A DNA stretch of 64,000 bases from Siphonodentalium dalli (GCA_032622095.1 CP136061.1:190348369-190412368); one strand, 5' to 3'; shown: positions 1-12,539, counted from the stretch's first letter. A program made the numbers and translations. Notes: generated by a model from the letters alone, not told the origin.

Positions 1-997
1 TATAGACTTAAAAACTTATGTGTCCGCCGGTCATACGCGGTGGAGGTTCTCATATTATCTGCCGGTCATACGCGGGGGAGGTTCTCACATTCTGAACATA
101 TTATCTGCCGGTCATACGCAGGGGAGGTTCTCATATGAACATATTATCCGCCGGTCATACGCGGTGGGGGTTCTCATATTATCCGCGGTCATCTGCGGGG
201 GAGGTTCTCATATTATCCTCCGGTCATACGGGGGAGGTTCTCATATAAACATATTATCCGCTGGTCATACGCGGTGGAGGTTCATATTATTCATGCGAGG
301 GAGGTTCTCATATTATACGCCAGTCAAACACGGGTGAGGTTCTCATATGAGAACCTCCCCCGCGTATGACTGGTGGATAATATGAGAACCTCCCTTGCGT
401 ATGACTGGCGGATAATATGAACCTCCACCGCGTATGACCGGCGGATAATATGTTCATATGAGAACCCCCCCCCCCCCGCGTATGACCGGCAGATAATATG
501 AGAACCTCCACCGCGTTCATATTATTCACCGGTCATACGCGAGGGAGATTCTCATATGTGGGGGAGGTTCTCATATTATCCGCCGGTCATACGCGGTGGA
601 GGTTCATATTATCCGCCGGTCATACGTGAGGGAGGTTCTCATATTATCCGCCGGTCATACGCGGGGGTGCTGCTCATATGAGAACCTCACCCGCGTATGA
701 CCGGCAAATAATATGAACCTCCACCGCATATATGACCAGCGGATAATATGTTCATATGAGAACCTCACCTGTATGACCGGAGGATAATATTAGAACCTCC
801 CCCCGCAGATGACCGCGGATAATATGAGAACCTCCACCGCGTATGACCGGCGGATAATATGTTCATATGAGAACCTCCCCTGCGTATGCCCGGCAGATAA
901 TATGTTCATATGAGAACCTCCCCCGCGTATGACCGGCAAATAATATGAGAACCTCCACCGCGTATGACCGGCGGACACATAAGTTTTTAAGTCTATA
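1..997. repeat. Satellite of ~35-45 bp units folded into a ~1-kb inverted repeat
   Basis: The stretch is built of units containing ccggtcatacgcgg followed by ggaggttctcatattat. Orientation switches at about 346, 518 and 678, where units meet head-to-head around catatg, so blocks run plus, minus, plus, minus. The first ~40 bases (tatagacttaaaaacttatg onward) return as a reverse complement at 958-997, so the whole block is one large foldback with smaller foldbacks inside. Open frames here are only repeat translations. The block may continue to the left of the window. Confidence 0.9.
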
Positions 998-2102
998 AAC
1001 ACTATTTGATTTGAATATTCTTTCAAACAGTCTCACCATTGACATATTCATGCGTTCAACCCAGTTAATCTATTTTGTAACTTGGCTTGTAATCGCCGGA
1101 CACCGGCTTCCGGCATCTGGGCTTTTAGTCACAACTGAAATAAAAAATAAGTGCGAATTATAACAAATGAAGAGCGCAAAGCCCTTAAAAAATCACATTT
1201 GATAAGTCTTCTGATACATGGTGTATATTCGTATTTTGTTGACGAAGTGCTGCTAAGAACAGGCTTATAGTTGGAACGATAAAACGGCTTCAGTCGGCCA
1301 TTCTATTTTTTACGAGAAAAAGTAGCGCTCTTTCTTGGAGCGAATTTCTGCAACAATTTCACTGCGTGTTGGACCCATTTGGACAAAATTACATTCCCTG
1401 TGTCTACATTTTGATATACTATACGCCCCATTATATGGAATATATCAGCTGAAATCGATCCTGTTATTGTAAACATTGAGTCTATTTTAGCTGTTTTCAT
1501 CGGCGCGTGTTTGCGATTTCGCCATTACATTATTCGTACTAAAACAGCCATATTGTAGCTAAAAACGAATGCGCAGTATTCCACTGTGTCATTTGGTACT
1601 TAACACTTGTTGTTTGCTAGCGTATTCATCGAGAAATCTAAATTCTAAACATTGACGTCGAACGCAGTTTTTCGTGTTTCATGGCACCTTCGCATGTGTG
1701 GGTTAATCGGTCTCTTGCTGATAAACTTCGTTTTAATACCAAGTCTGCTTGTGTGCATAGCGTTATCGCTGTAAAAATACATTTCTACAGCTGTTCCACG
1801 GCCTTGATTTCAACAACTTTCATGTTAGGTCAGTTGTCGACCAAATAATGCAACTTCTGGTGTCAGGTCAGTGGCGGGGTTAATATGTGTGGATAGGGCG
1901 AATGTGGGCCTTTCGTTAATCACAAAAAGGAGCCCTCTATGTGTTGTATTACTCGAGATATCGGCCGTTACACGCAATTTGAAGTTCGGTTCCGGAGATT
2001 GTCGTTCTATTCCATATTCCATCCCATCCCGCAGATTGTCATGTCACGCCGTCCGATCGCAGCGACCCCTTTCGTTATAATTGTTACAGAAGTGCAGGCG
2101 CG
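998..2102. other. No recognisable feature
   Basis: Mixed-composition sequence with only short frames on both strands, none with recognisable domains, and no clear tandem or inverted repeat. I see nothing that can be annotated. Confidence 0.4.
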
Positions 2103-2706
2103 TTATTAGGGTCACAATTACAACTTCTAGAATACATTTTATGTTTGTTTTAATTTTTGCCTTTCAATTCTGAGATCCGTTTTATGCTCATTTCAATTTC
2201 AACAATTATAGAATTAAAATATAAGAATTAAAATATAAGAATTAAAATGTTAAGTTAGAATTAAAATATTAAGTAAGAATTAAAAGATTAAGTTAGAGTT
2301 AATAGAATGTTTATGTAATGTTTCTAGAATGTTCTGTAATGTTTCTAGAATGTAAATAGAATGTAAATAGAATGTAAATAGAATGTAAATAGAATGTAAA
2401 TAGAATGTAAATAGAATTAAAATATAAGAATTAAAATATTAAGTAAGAATTAAAAGATTAAGTTAGAGTTAATAGAATGTTTCTAGAATGTTTCTAGAAT
2501 GTTTCTAGAATGTTTCTGTAATGTTTCTAGAATGTAAATAGAATGTAAATAGAATGTAAATAGAATGTAAATAGAATGTAAATAGAATTAAAATATAAGA
2601 ATTAAAATGTTAAGTTAGAATTAAAATGTTAAGTTAGAATTAAAATATAAGAATTAAAATGTTAAGTTAGAATTAAAATGTGAAGTTAGGATTGTGACCC
2701 TAATAA
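2103..2706. mobile_element. Non-autonomous TIR element with minisatellite core
   Basis: The outermost 16 bases, ttattagggtcacaat at 2103-2118, are matched exactly in reverse complement at 2691-2706. A TA at 2104-2105 and 2704-2705 could be a Tc1/mariner-type TA target duplication, but TA lies inside the symmetric end, so this is tentative. The core (about 2200-2690) is an AT-rich tandem array of gaattaaaatataa, tagaatgtaaa and tagaatgtttc units. There is no coding capacity. Confidence 0.75.
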
Positions 2707-2814
2707 CCCTCCATACTTCAGTGTCCTTCAAATTCGAAATAGATGTACTAAAATTTGAAGAAAAATCAATTATTATTTTAATGCCCAGAATAACTGCAAA
2801 TCAAACATACCAGC

Positions 2815-2929
2815 GTACAGCACAAGTCCCCAGAAAAAAATTGACCCCACCCCCAATAGTACTTAATCCTATAGGATTAAGTACTATTGGGGTGGGTCCA
2901 TTTTTGTTCTGGGGACCTGTGACGTACAG
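2815..2929. repeat. Near-perfect palindrome
   Basis: Arms of about 55 bp meet at cctatagg (centre near 2871/2872). The inner arm contains cccccaatagtacttaatcc and its reverse complement; the outer parts (tacagcacaagtcccc / ggggacctgtgacgta) match imperfectly. It looks like a small foldback MITE. The open frame crossing it is not evidence of a gene. Confidence 0.8.
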
Positions 2930-3601
2930 CGGATGTTAGCGGATTTTGGATATGTTGTTCCCCAGATTCTGCCCGAAAAAATTACTTCAAAATAGCTTGT
3001 CAACAATTTGTTCTAGGTCCAATGCTTCAACGACCAAACTATCAAACGTGATCATAGCATGCATGGAACACCTTCGCGAACAACATATACACCAAGCCAG
3101 AGAAATGATTAATCATATCCGACTTGCCTGTCGCATTGCCCCCGGCGTTGACCGTGCATTTTAACGGATATGATTTTTGCTCACACGAACTTTTACAGTT
3201 TTCACACAAATGGGTGTGTAGAAATGTACACAGATCTATATCAATGTAAACACACCCTCAGGCTGAAGTACAGTTATTCAGTGCAAGTCATCTGATAACT
3301 AAATGTATTCAGTTTTTGTATTTTCGATGAAGTTTGGAAAGAGAAACGAAATAAAACTGCCAACAGATATTTAAGTGAGCGCACCTTTCGGCTTATGTCA
3401 GCTGTCACCATTCTTTATTTGGATTTGTAAATATATCGCCATCACAAAATGATGAAATCTTTTAAACACTGCATGGTATTTTGTTTACAAACTCATTTTT
3501 CTGGATGCCACGTTTTCTCGGAAGCGGGGACTGTCGGGTGATATGATTGAGCTTATATTCCACTTTCAATATTATTATATACATTTACTTCAGGCAAGGT
3601 C
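2930..3601. other. No recognisable feature
   Basis: AT-rich unique-looking sequence with no long frame, no palindrome and no obvious repeat. Confidence 0.4.
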
Positions 3602-3608
3602 TTATTCT

Positions 3609-4610
3609 ATGGGCAGCCATTCGGTCGGAAATTACATGAAATAAAAGTTAATGGTGGTTTGTAAAAACAATAGTCTCCATTTTTAAACCAATTGTCGTTC
3701 TTTGATTCTATAAGAGACAATTCCGTTTCAATAGATATAGATTCAAACCAAATTTAATAGTCTCCATTTTCAAACCAATGGTCGTTCTTGTATTCTATAA
3801 GAGACAATTCCGTTTCAATAGATATATATTCAAACCAAATAGTCTCCATTTTCAAACCAATATTGGTCGTTCTTGGATTCTATAAGAGACAATTCCGTTT
3901 CAATAGATATAGATTCAAACCAAATAGTCTCCATTTTCAAACCAATGGTCGTTCTTGGATTCTATAAGAGACAATTCCGTTTCAATAGATATAGATTCAA
4001 ACCAAATAGTCTCTATTTTCAAACCAATACTCGTTCTTGGATTCAATAAGAGACAGTTCCGTTTTAATAGATAAAGATTCATAATCAATGTTGACCGATG
4101 CAAAATTAATGTTCTATTTTAATTTAATAGCGTTCACTGTTCAACTAGCTAATATCTAATAACACACACTTAGTAAGATTCGCGCATATTCAATAAACGT
4201 ACATCCGTTTCAATGGCCATATTTTCTTAATCAATAAAGATATTTCAATATCCAATAGTCTCCATTTTCAAACTAATAGTCGTTCTTGGATTCAATAAGA
4301 GACAATTCCGTTTTAATAGATATATTTTCTTAATCAATAGAATCTATTTCAAAACCAATAGCCGTTCCTGGATTCAATAAGAGACAAATCTACTATTTCC
4401 GGTCAAACCAATGAATAATAATTGAAGATTATTAACATCCGCCTACAAACCGATGATCATTTCTCGAATTAATAACTTCCGTTTACAAACCAATGATCAA
4501 TTCTTAAACCAACGCTAGGGTCGCGACCAATCTCAAATTAACGCTAGGAGCGCCACCATGAATCTTGTTGGAGTCACCAAACTGGAAATTCCGTGACGTC
4601 AACATGGGAT
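3609..4610 (+). repeat. Left long terminal inverted repeat with internal tandem array
   Basis: After about 70 bp of unique terminus comes an array (about 3670-4400) of ~75-90 bp units built from tagtctccattttcaaacca, gtcgttcttggattc and aagagacaattccgtttcaa. Units near the outer end are most alike and the inner ones decay. The same motifs appear in reverse complement in the right terminus, where they are more degraded. Confidence 0.85.
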
Positions 4611-4859
4611 ACCCCCCTGCCAAAAAAAAAATGCATGTTCTCGAACATTTTCGCGTCAGAAAGTGACCCTGAACATGAAAACTGCGATGATATACGGACT
4701 GTGGACTATATCCTGTACCTGTAGCAGATACCGAAGATCCAATTGAGAGCTTAAGTAATTGTTTTTAATAGTGTGATGTTGATCACTTGGTGTATCACTT
4801 ATTCACTGTCAGTATCTGAAATCACTGTCAGTATTACTGTGATTATCACTGTTCCCAAC

Positions 4860-5545
4860 TGACCTACATGTACCAGCTCAGAAACCAGATCATACAAAGC
4901 GTCACTCAATCACCATATCTTGGAGTCATGCTCTCAAACGATATGAAATGGTTGCCACAGATAGACAAGATCACGAAGAAGGCTAACAGCACGCTCGGAT
5001 TCATCAGAAGAAACCTTAGGAAGGCACCATTCAAGAGTAATTTATGCGTAGCGTATGAGACACTCGTAAGATCGTCGCTGGAATACGCAGCCATCATGTG
5101 GGATCCTCACCAGCAGCAGAACATCGACGCCCTGGAGAGAATAGAGAGAGGAGCTGTACGGCTCATGACCGGCAATTATACCAATCGAAGGACATGGCCA
5201 AACTGATGAATGACTGCGAGATAAGACCACTCGAAGAAAGAAGGAAAGACCAGAGGCTGGGGCTCTTTCACAAGATGGATAAGGGGCAGGTGTCGGCTGT
5301 AAACACTCAGTGCTTAATTAAACCAAAAAAGGTGGGCAGAAAAATCCGAGCCAAGAAATTTGAAGATTTCAGTGCCACAAATATAGTCTCAAAACAGGAA
5401 TGTAATAATTCACTGTCCTACCGGTAAGAGCCACTGGTGACAAACTCTGCTCAATACTCAAATTCATTCTTCCCACGGACAATTATTCAGTGGAACACTC
5501 TAAACGAGATGGACGCATGCGAAATTCAAAATAGAACAGCAGCGG
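4860..5545 (+). pseudogene. Non-LTR retrotransposon reverse transcriptase, 3' fragment
   Basis: A frame from 4868 encodes the conserved end of a CR1/Jockey-type reverse transcriptase: a YLGVMLSNDMKW motif, a KANSTLGFIRRNL motif, then LEYAAIMWDP and IDALERIERGAVRLM. These motifs mark the palm/thumb end of non-LTR retrotransposon ORF2. The reading shifts frame near 5180; the second frame (to 5427) carries the LEERRKDQRLGLFHKM-like segment, and a third short stretch near 5460-5510 resembles the usual FFPRTI..WN end. Endonuclease and N-terminal RT domains are absent, so this is a 5'-truncated, frameshifted relic. It sits just inside the left terminus of the 7.9-kb element, so it is cargo rather than that element's own enzyme. 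Confidence 0.8.
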
Positions 5546-6296
5546 ACAACTCAACAGTCCCGCAAAGAACATAATTCTCTCTCTCCCGGTGTTCTACACA
5601 TCCGCGAGGATCATACGCCGTACGCCATCCAGATCCAGATGCAGGGATTGTCTGTCAAAATCCGGTTGAGAACTTAGGATGTGTTCGACAAGTACTAACA
5701 ACAGCAGTACATGTATGAATATGATTATGTCAACAATAACAACAACAACATCTCTAACACCGTAAGATAATCGTTCGATCTACTGTGTAGTGCGTACTAG
5801 CACTGTACATTGCGGCGACTTCTTCTGAAAACAACCATTGAGTGGAACCGCTTCAAACAGTCAGATGTTGATTCAGGCGATCGGTAATATTGAATGTCTG
5901 AAGGATTTATTAAATATGGATTCTATTTTCTAGACGTTTCATACGAGCGTCGTGGAATCGGATTCTGAACATTTCTGGAGTATTGATCAAGTAAACCTGA
6001 CAGTGCGAAGAGCACTTCAGAACTCAATCATAAGCCAACTAGAACAGAGGTCATGTCAACTTACAGGTTGCATTATACATGCATATATTGTGACCACATA
6101 AATGATATATACAACTGCAGTGACTTCTTCATTATTTCAGTATTTGATACCATAACCATGGTCGTTCCATAGTAATCCATACCATCATTTTTGGTTTTAC
6201 ATAACGGTAGGGTACCGGATTGTTTGGTAACTTTTTTTATTTCGTACTTTGTAGAAAATCATTTATTTGTTTCCATATGGTGTGACATACATGTAG

Positions 6297-6420
6297 TAAC
6301 ATGGTACGAAATGACCAATTGATTTCCTACATGGTACGAAACGACCAAACAATAAGGTACCGGTATGAAACTACCAAAAATATGGTACGAAACTACCAAA
6401 AATATGGTCTGAAATGACTT
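6297..6420. repeat. Short tandem repeat, atggtacgaaacgaccaaa type
   Basis: Five or six degenerate ~20-bp copies of atggtacgaaacgaccaaa. Related pieces occur at 7900-7960 in the same orientation and at about 7140-7230 in the opposite orientation, all inside the 7.9-kb element. The antisense frame at 6259-6555 merely translates it. Confidence 0.65.
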
Positions 6421-6512
6421 AAGATGATACAAAACGTCCTGTACCCATTTATATCTCATCGGCAAGGGGAACAACGAGACAGTGACCCTGTAGACTAGCA
6501 GCGCCAACATCG

Positions 6513-6631
6513 TTGGTTTGATATTAGGCCCTATATCACCCTGAGGTAACCTCATATCACAATCAGCCTGACGACGAAGGCTGATATGAGGCTACTGAGG
6601 ACTGAAATCAGGCCTATAATATCAAACCAAC
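6513..6631. repeat. Imperfect hairpin
   Basis: Outer arms ttggtttgatattaggcc (left) and ggcctataatatcaaacca (right) enclose inner arms built on cctcatatcacaatcagcct / aggctgatatgagg. Probably a small foldback insertion. Confidence 0.75.
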
Positions 6632-8343
6632 CAAGTAATACCCTACATGTATCTATTAATTACGGTAGTTCGCCTCTTAGTAACAGTGTAATATTGACAA
6701 CTTTTTCTAATGAGTGACATCACAAAAAATTGGTATCTATGCCTATTCTAATAGTGAAATAGAATTACACCATGTCAAAGCCATACCGTGTATTACTCAG
6801 ATCGTGATGTCATAAAATCATACATGTATTACTCTTAATTAGTGATGTCGTAAAATGATATTACTCGATTTAGGGCAAATTGAAGTGATATTCAGCTAAG
6901 TACAAATGGAGTTTGATAACAAGCCATATCGTGCAAAAATGTCATATCTAATTAATAATTTTCGAAAAAATTTTGGACCGATATACATTTACCCTGTACT
7001 AGTAGCCATCTGTAGGAAACTTCCTTCCAAGGGGGTGCTGTCGGAACATACATGTATCAAGGTGGACCCCCTCCCCAATGGGAGACTCGTATCCATGCCC
7101 ATTGGAAATAAATGATAATGTGCAATGGATGAATAGGTTGGTGGCATTTCATACCATGGAAGTTTGACATGGAGATGTTTCGCACCAGGGTTCTGGACAT
7201 TTCATACCAGTTCCTGTATAATCATTTCGACAATTCGTACCTTTGAGTATACCGGTATTATTTTTTTTTTAAATGACATTAAAGGTACTCAGTCCGATTT
7301 GATGGTTCCCATATCATCATATTTCAACAACAACAACAACACCATTTTTTTAAATGCCACTTCGTTTACCAGAATCGATTAATGCCCCAAAAATAATGCT
7401 AACCAGTCAAATATAGTATACAATTGCCCAAAACCTGTTATTTATCAATATTTTGTTCAATGAAATTTTGCGGGTTTGTCAAATATCTGACACAACAAAA
7501 GCCACTTGCTTTTTGAGTTATCCATCTTCATCCGTCCTCTTTCGACTTTTTATTGGGCTACTAAAAATTATCGATGGTAAAAAATAATAGATTTCATAAA
7601 TCAATATCTGATCATTCTCAGCTTTGATGGGTGGGTTCCTCAACTCAAATCACATATGTTTTACCCGAAGCCAAGGAAATAGTAATATTCAAGCGTTAAT
7701 TCGGATTATGCATCTTTAACTTTGTCGCGACAATTTCGATTGGTTCATTTTGTTTCGAAAAAAAAAGAAAGAAATATGTTAACATGTAAATGTTGGGTTG
7801 TCATCATCACGAACGTTAAATCATGATCATGTTCACTCTCATTAAGTTAACACGATTAATATAATTTTTCACATGTACGAATGACCATTCATCATTTTTG
7901 GGAATCAATGAAACATACCAATATATGGTGTGAAATGACCAAAAACATGGTACGAAACAATTAAATGTGTCATTCAAATCAAGGGTACAAACTGGCCATA
8001 GTAGGAAAAGTCGTTTGAGCCATCCAACAGACCTGGGTGAATCGCTTGGGCGATCGGTTTTCCACAGTAATGATGCATCTTGGAAGAGGGGAGTCAATCT
8101 AATTAACTGTTATCTATAACCGATACTTAAAAACAATAACAATTTATTCTGATTTCTTTTGAAACACACAGAATAATTATTTACTGAGAATATTCAATAT
8201 AAACATATACAAATTCTCAAACAAAGGGAATTTCAATGTTCAAGAAATTTAGAGTCCCCTCTTACTTATGGGAGGCCCTTTTCACATTTATTATTTATTT
8301 GCGCTCAAGCACAAATATTAAGCTTAAACATAAATCATTTGGG

Positions 8344-8945
8344 CTTAAAGGGGTACTGTACCCAAGATGTTGTTGTTGGTTTCCATAATCCCCGAGTCGG
8401 AGAATAAGGTAACAACTTTTCCATTTTTTGAAAGTCTGTTGAGTACGAAGTATTGTTACGGATGGCAAATTTACCGGAATGCAAAAATACAAATTGTCGT
8501 TGTCGAGTAATTTGTGTACAGTTTTCAACCAAATGAATCAAATAAACATTATATTATATGCTTAGCAGTCCCATATACTCATTTAAGTTAGTGTATGGTC
8601 ACTAGTCAATGAGTGGCTTGGGTTTTCTCCCCGTATAAGCATAATGTTTCAAACGATCGTGTGTGCAATTGTTTTATTAATCCAGTATCCCTCAATTATA
8701 ATTTGATTACGTTTTGTACACGGAAATTCCAATTTTAAGAGACGCCATTTTATGGCTGGAGCCATAAAATCAATTTATATTAAATTATTAACTTTTAAAT
8801 TATTAAATTTTAAGATAGCCTATTAACCTGAGCGTTTACAGAATACATCTTCGACTCAAATTACTTATATTTCTATATAGTATCGATAATAGATCGTTGT
8901 TATCACCGGGAATTTATTGAAAATGGCGTACAGTACCCCTTTAAG
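8344..8945. mobile_element. piggyBac-like MITE (TTAA ends)
   Basis: Both ends carry TTAA (8345-8348, 8941-8944) followed inward by the inverted repeat aggggtactgtac / gtacagtacccct. TTAA target duplication with short TIRs is the hallmark of piggyBac elements. No transposase is present. The element interrupts a host repeat containing gcgcttaagcgcaaat motifs on both sides. Confidence 0.7.
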
Positions 8946-9154
8946 CGAATGTCATTTGCGCTTGAGCACAAATATGTGTCTATCAATTTGTTTGCGCTTA
9001 AGTGAAAATCATTTGCGCTTAAGTGTAAATGATTTGCGCTTAAGCGCAAATACCTAACACTCCTTTACTTCCCTCTGATTGTGAATGATGGAGTCCATCT
9101 CATAGTATATTATTATGGGCCCATGGTAGTAGCCCATACAGACTCGAAAGTTGA

Positions 9155-9525
9155 AAAGTCAAAAGCATCTCTGTCTCTGGTGTCCCAAAAATTGGTGCCT
9201 CATTCCCAAAGCTCTAGTATATTTTATTAAAGGGACATCTCCTGCAAAAATATATACCATTTCCATGGTCATAGAAGGGGAATTAGGGGTTACTTGTGGC
9301 TTGCTTCCCTTGTGGTGTACATGTACTTATTGAATAGAAATAGGGGAAAAACATATTTTCATATTATCAGCATCCCTGTCCCTAAGAATTTGTGCCTCCA
9401 TCCCAGAGATCTATTACATTTTATAAAAGAGACATGTCCTGTACAGATATATACCATTTCCATGGTCATAAAAGGTACTGGTATCTAGGGATCACTGGGG
9501 ATTGCTTCCCTTGTATGATGGGCCT
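9155..9525. repeat. Diverged ~200-bp tandem duplication
   Basis: Two copies, starting near 9165 and 9368, share agcatc.ctgtc, attttat.aaag.gacat and the exact block ataccatttccatggtcata. Frames at 9151-9622 are parallel translations of the two copies and not a gene. Confidence 0.65.
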
Positions 9526-9547
9526 ACAGGTATATAGACTTGAGTGC

Positions 9548-9990
9548 AAGCCTGCAAATAGCGTGTCTGTCATTTGTAGAATGAGGTCCACAGAGGGTGA
9601 ATTTAGTGACTACACCGCATAGTGGGCTAGCATCACTAAATTTACCCTCTGGGGGCCTCATTCTGCTTAGGGCCCTCAACTGCTATGGCAGTCCAAGGAT
9701 AAGATTGAAGTTCCCCAGTTGAAGTTGGTGATGTTCACCCATTTGGAGCCTCGATTATGGATTTTATCTTCTGCAAATTAGGGGATATAGAAACTTCCCA
9801 GATGGGAAAACGTAACTAAAAACAATGTTAATTTGATACCATAGTTACTTCTCAGAAAATGAGGCCTAAACAGAATGAGGTCCCCAGAGTGTGAATTTAG
9901 TTATGCTAGCCCGCTATGCAGGGTAGCATCACTAAATTCACCCTCTGTGGACCTCATTCTGCAAATGACAGACACGCTATTTGCAGGCTT
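9548..9990. mobile_element. MITE of the aagcctg...gaatgaggtcccc family, copy 1
   Basis: Ends are inverted repeats: aagcctgcaaatagcgtgtc at the left and its reverse complement at the right. They are followed by gaatgaggtccacagagggt and by a small internal hairpin around gctagcatcactaaattyac. At least four more copies lie in the window (27800-28154, 41236-41627, 43472-43923, 43950-44312). No coding capacity. The superfamily is not assigned because target duplications are not clear. Confidence 0.8.
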
Positions 9991-10739
9991 AAGCGCAAAT
10001 GATTTGTGATTAAACGTAAAATATTTGCACTTAAGCGCAAAAATTCATAAGTAATTGTATGTCATAATTTGCAAAGTTCTGTCCAATTCTTGTTAAAATA
10101 TGACTAGATTCATAACGGTGATATTTGGTTAAATTTCATACCGAGTTATGTATAATCGAATTATTGAGGGATCGCGGGAGGGACTTGGATCATACGAATG
10201 ACATATATTCATTGCTCCAATTATCTCTTAACATGAGCAATACAAAATGAAGTCACATTTCCGAACCAGTTCCATACAGCAGAACCTGATCTAGAAGATA
10301 TTAGCGAAAAAACGTCAAATTCCCTCTTTCAGCTGTCATTTTAACGACCATCTTGGGCGGGCAGTTCCAATTTTACCCTTAAAATGTGGCATTATATCTC
10401 TCAGAGTCATACGAACTGAATATGCCTAATTTTAAATCGTATATTTCATGGTGAGATTAATTGCGACATTTATTAAATAATATAATCACGAAACGCTCTA
10501 TAAATTTGGAAAACCCCTTAAAAAGAGAGGTTAAAGTGAAATTTCAGCGTGGCTCCATATCTAATATTAAAGAAGATGTACATATGTGCAAAGTTTCATG
10601 CTTTAGTAACAATTTGAACAACTGCCTTGAAAATTTGACTTAATCTACTCCACTATATGTCCTATATATTATAGTGAATATTTATCGTCGTTTGATTTGC
10701 ACCGAGTGAACTCATATTCCAAATCGTCACATCGACATG

Positions 10740-11543
10740 ACATTGGGAACTCCCATGTTTATTTCTATATTTCTGACGTCACGGATTTTGCGAACAAAAT
10801 TGGTGGCCAGCGCCCCTAGCGTTAATTTACGAATTGCTTATAGGTTTGTGTTTTAATCATTAATTTCAAATGAGCTCATTGGTTTGACCTGAAATAGTTG
10901 ATTCCGCTATTAGATATTAGTTTGATAACGATAATCATTGATCGTGGGAAATAGTATATTGGTTTAAAATATGTCTATTGATTATTAGTTTTACAATAAG
11001 GTCTATTAATTTTACAATAAGTTATTAGTTTTACAATAAGTTAATGACGGTTTTAGATATAGGTTTTACTATAAGTTATTAGTTTTACAATAAGGTCTAT
11101 TAATTTTACAATAGGTTATTAGTTTTACAATAAGTTAATTACGGTTTTATTTATTAGTTTTACAATGAGTTATTAGTTTTACAATAAGGTCTATTAGTTT
11201 GATAATGATAATCACTGATCGTGAGAAATCGTCTATTGGTTTGAAATATGGCTATTGAAACGGAATGTACGTTTACTGAATATGAGCAAAGCTGTATTAA
11301 TTGTTTGTTATTAGATATTAGTTGAACAATGAATACTATTAAATTAAAATAGAACATTAATTTTGCATCGGTCAACGTTGATTGTGAATCTATATCTGTT
11401 AACACGTAATTGTCTCTTATTGAATCAAAGAACGACCATTGGTTTGAAAATGGAGACCATTGTTTTGAAATAGATTGTAGTTGTTTTTACAAACCACCAT
11501 TAACTTTTATTTCGTGTAATTTCCGACCGAATGGCTGCCCATA
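10740..11543 (-). repeat. Right long terminal inverted repeat
   Basis: Reverse-complement partner of 3609-4610. It holds degenerate tandem motifs (ttattagttttacaataagg about ten times, 10980-11190), then tgtctcttattgaatcaaag and ttggtttgaaaatggagacc (11410-11460), and the terminal gaccgaatggctgcccat. The ttttacaataag sub-array is expanded only on this side. Confidence 0.8.
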
Positions 11544-11550
11544 TTATTCT

Positions 11551-12539
11551 TTCTCAGTATTTATGCTAGTCGATATTCAAGTCAATAAGCATACATGTAC
11601 CAGTTGTTCTTTTCATGGCAAGTTACATATAGCACAAAGCCATTTTGAATGACAACATATGACATCCGCATGTCAACAAGACAGTGTCAACAGTATACAA
11701 CTATAGCAAACATATTTTCAGAAATCATGGTGCCGTCTGAGCCTTTTACTGCACTCACTGGTTACATAAACCATTTTATTTTCTATATTATTGTAGACCA
11801 CACATAGGCAATCAAACAACCACCAACATACTATGCAGAACATTAGGATGCAACATGGAGTGCTTCGGCCAACAAACTTGAACATTGTATATGCACATGC
11901 ACTAAACCCAGAAGAAATTGGTAAAGAAGCGATTTTGGTGTCTTTTGAATATGTTGTATAACATATCCAAAATCCGATAAAATCCACTTTAGGGAAATCC
12001 AGAATTCAAGATGGCATCCAACATGGCCGCAGATAATAATGAAAATCACAAATAGGTAGTTATTCATGAAAACCCACCAAACAAAAACGCGAATTCGGCA
12101 CCAACTATACATCACTGAATGCAACGAGTATGTTTTGGAAGGTGTGTGTAGCCGAGCACGATTAGACATTTGAAGATGCCTACCAAAATGGCCACCGAAA
12201 ACAGTCATATTTTGTCAAAGGTCTGCTCAGAGGAACGCCGAAACAACTCTTCTTTAAAACGATTTTTTGAAGGACCGGAGTAAACTGAGACCGAAAGGAT
12301 GACACATTTCATTAGTAGAATGCTCAGTTAACACGACAAATGAACAAAATATACCCAATTTCTCCAGTTCCAAACAGCAAGAACTGCAAAATTTGTCAAT
12401 TTTGTTCTTTTCACCGATTGTAACCAATTTACTGCCATGTATCTATAGGACGTAGTGATGATCGTCCTGAAAGAATTTGGAAATCGGGTGAGAAATGTCC
12501 ATGTTATAGCACATCAAAATTTTTGACTAATGAAGGAAC
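11551..12539. other. No recognisable feature
   Basis: Two overlapping antisense frames (11718-12208) have no recognisable domain and low-complexity composition. I see no support for a gene. Confidence 0.35.

Larger units (their letters stand above)
8262..10050. repeat. Interrupted repeat with palindromic gcgcttaagcgc motifs
   Basis: Starts with cttatgggaggc then ttcacatttattatttattt and a tttgcgctcaagcac motif. After the MITE at 8344-8945 it resumes with four or more copies of a palindromic ~24-bp unit (tttgcgcttaagcgcaaat, 8946-9052). The same unit reappears at 9987-10045 beyond a second insertion. The cttatgggaggc start and the cttaag palindrome are also found at 62234-62335. Confidence 0.6.
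3609..11543. mobile_element. 7.9-kb element with long inverted termini, no transposase seen
   Basis: The left end begins atgggcagccattcggtcgg (3609) and the right end finishes with its reverse complement (11524-11542). Similarity continues inward through a tandem-repeat zone to a shared segment with aacgctagg, gtgacgtca and catggga (left about 4545-4608, right about 10745-10825). The flanks carry ttattct on both sides (3602-3608 and 11544-11550), a candidate 7-8 bp target duplication. The interior holds a broken non-LTR reverse transcriptase fragment and smaller nested elements, but no transposase, integrase or polymerase frame. It is therefore non-autonomous or decayed. Long TIRs with internal tandem repeats recall foldback and Mutator-like elements; the superfamily is not proven. 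Confidence 0.75.

Noticed and set aside
3915-4103. 62-codon antisense frame
   Set aside because: Translation of the tandem array in the left terminus of the 7.9-kb element.
11718-12208. Overlapping antisense frames of 89 and 121 codons
   Set aside because: No domain, no compositional shift, start codons without context; not supportable as genes.
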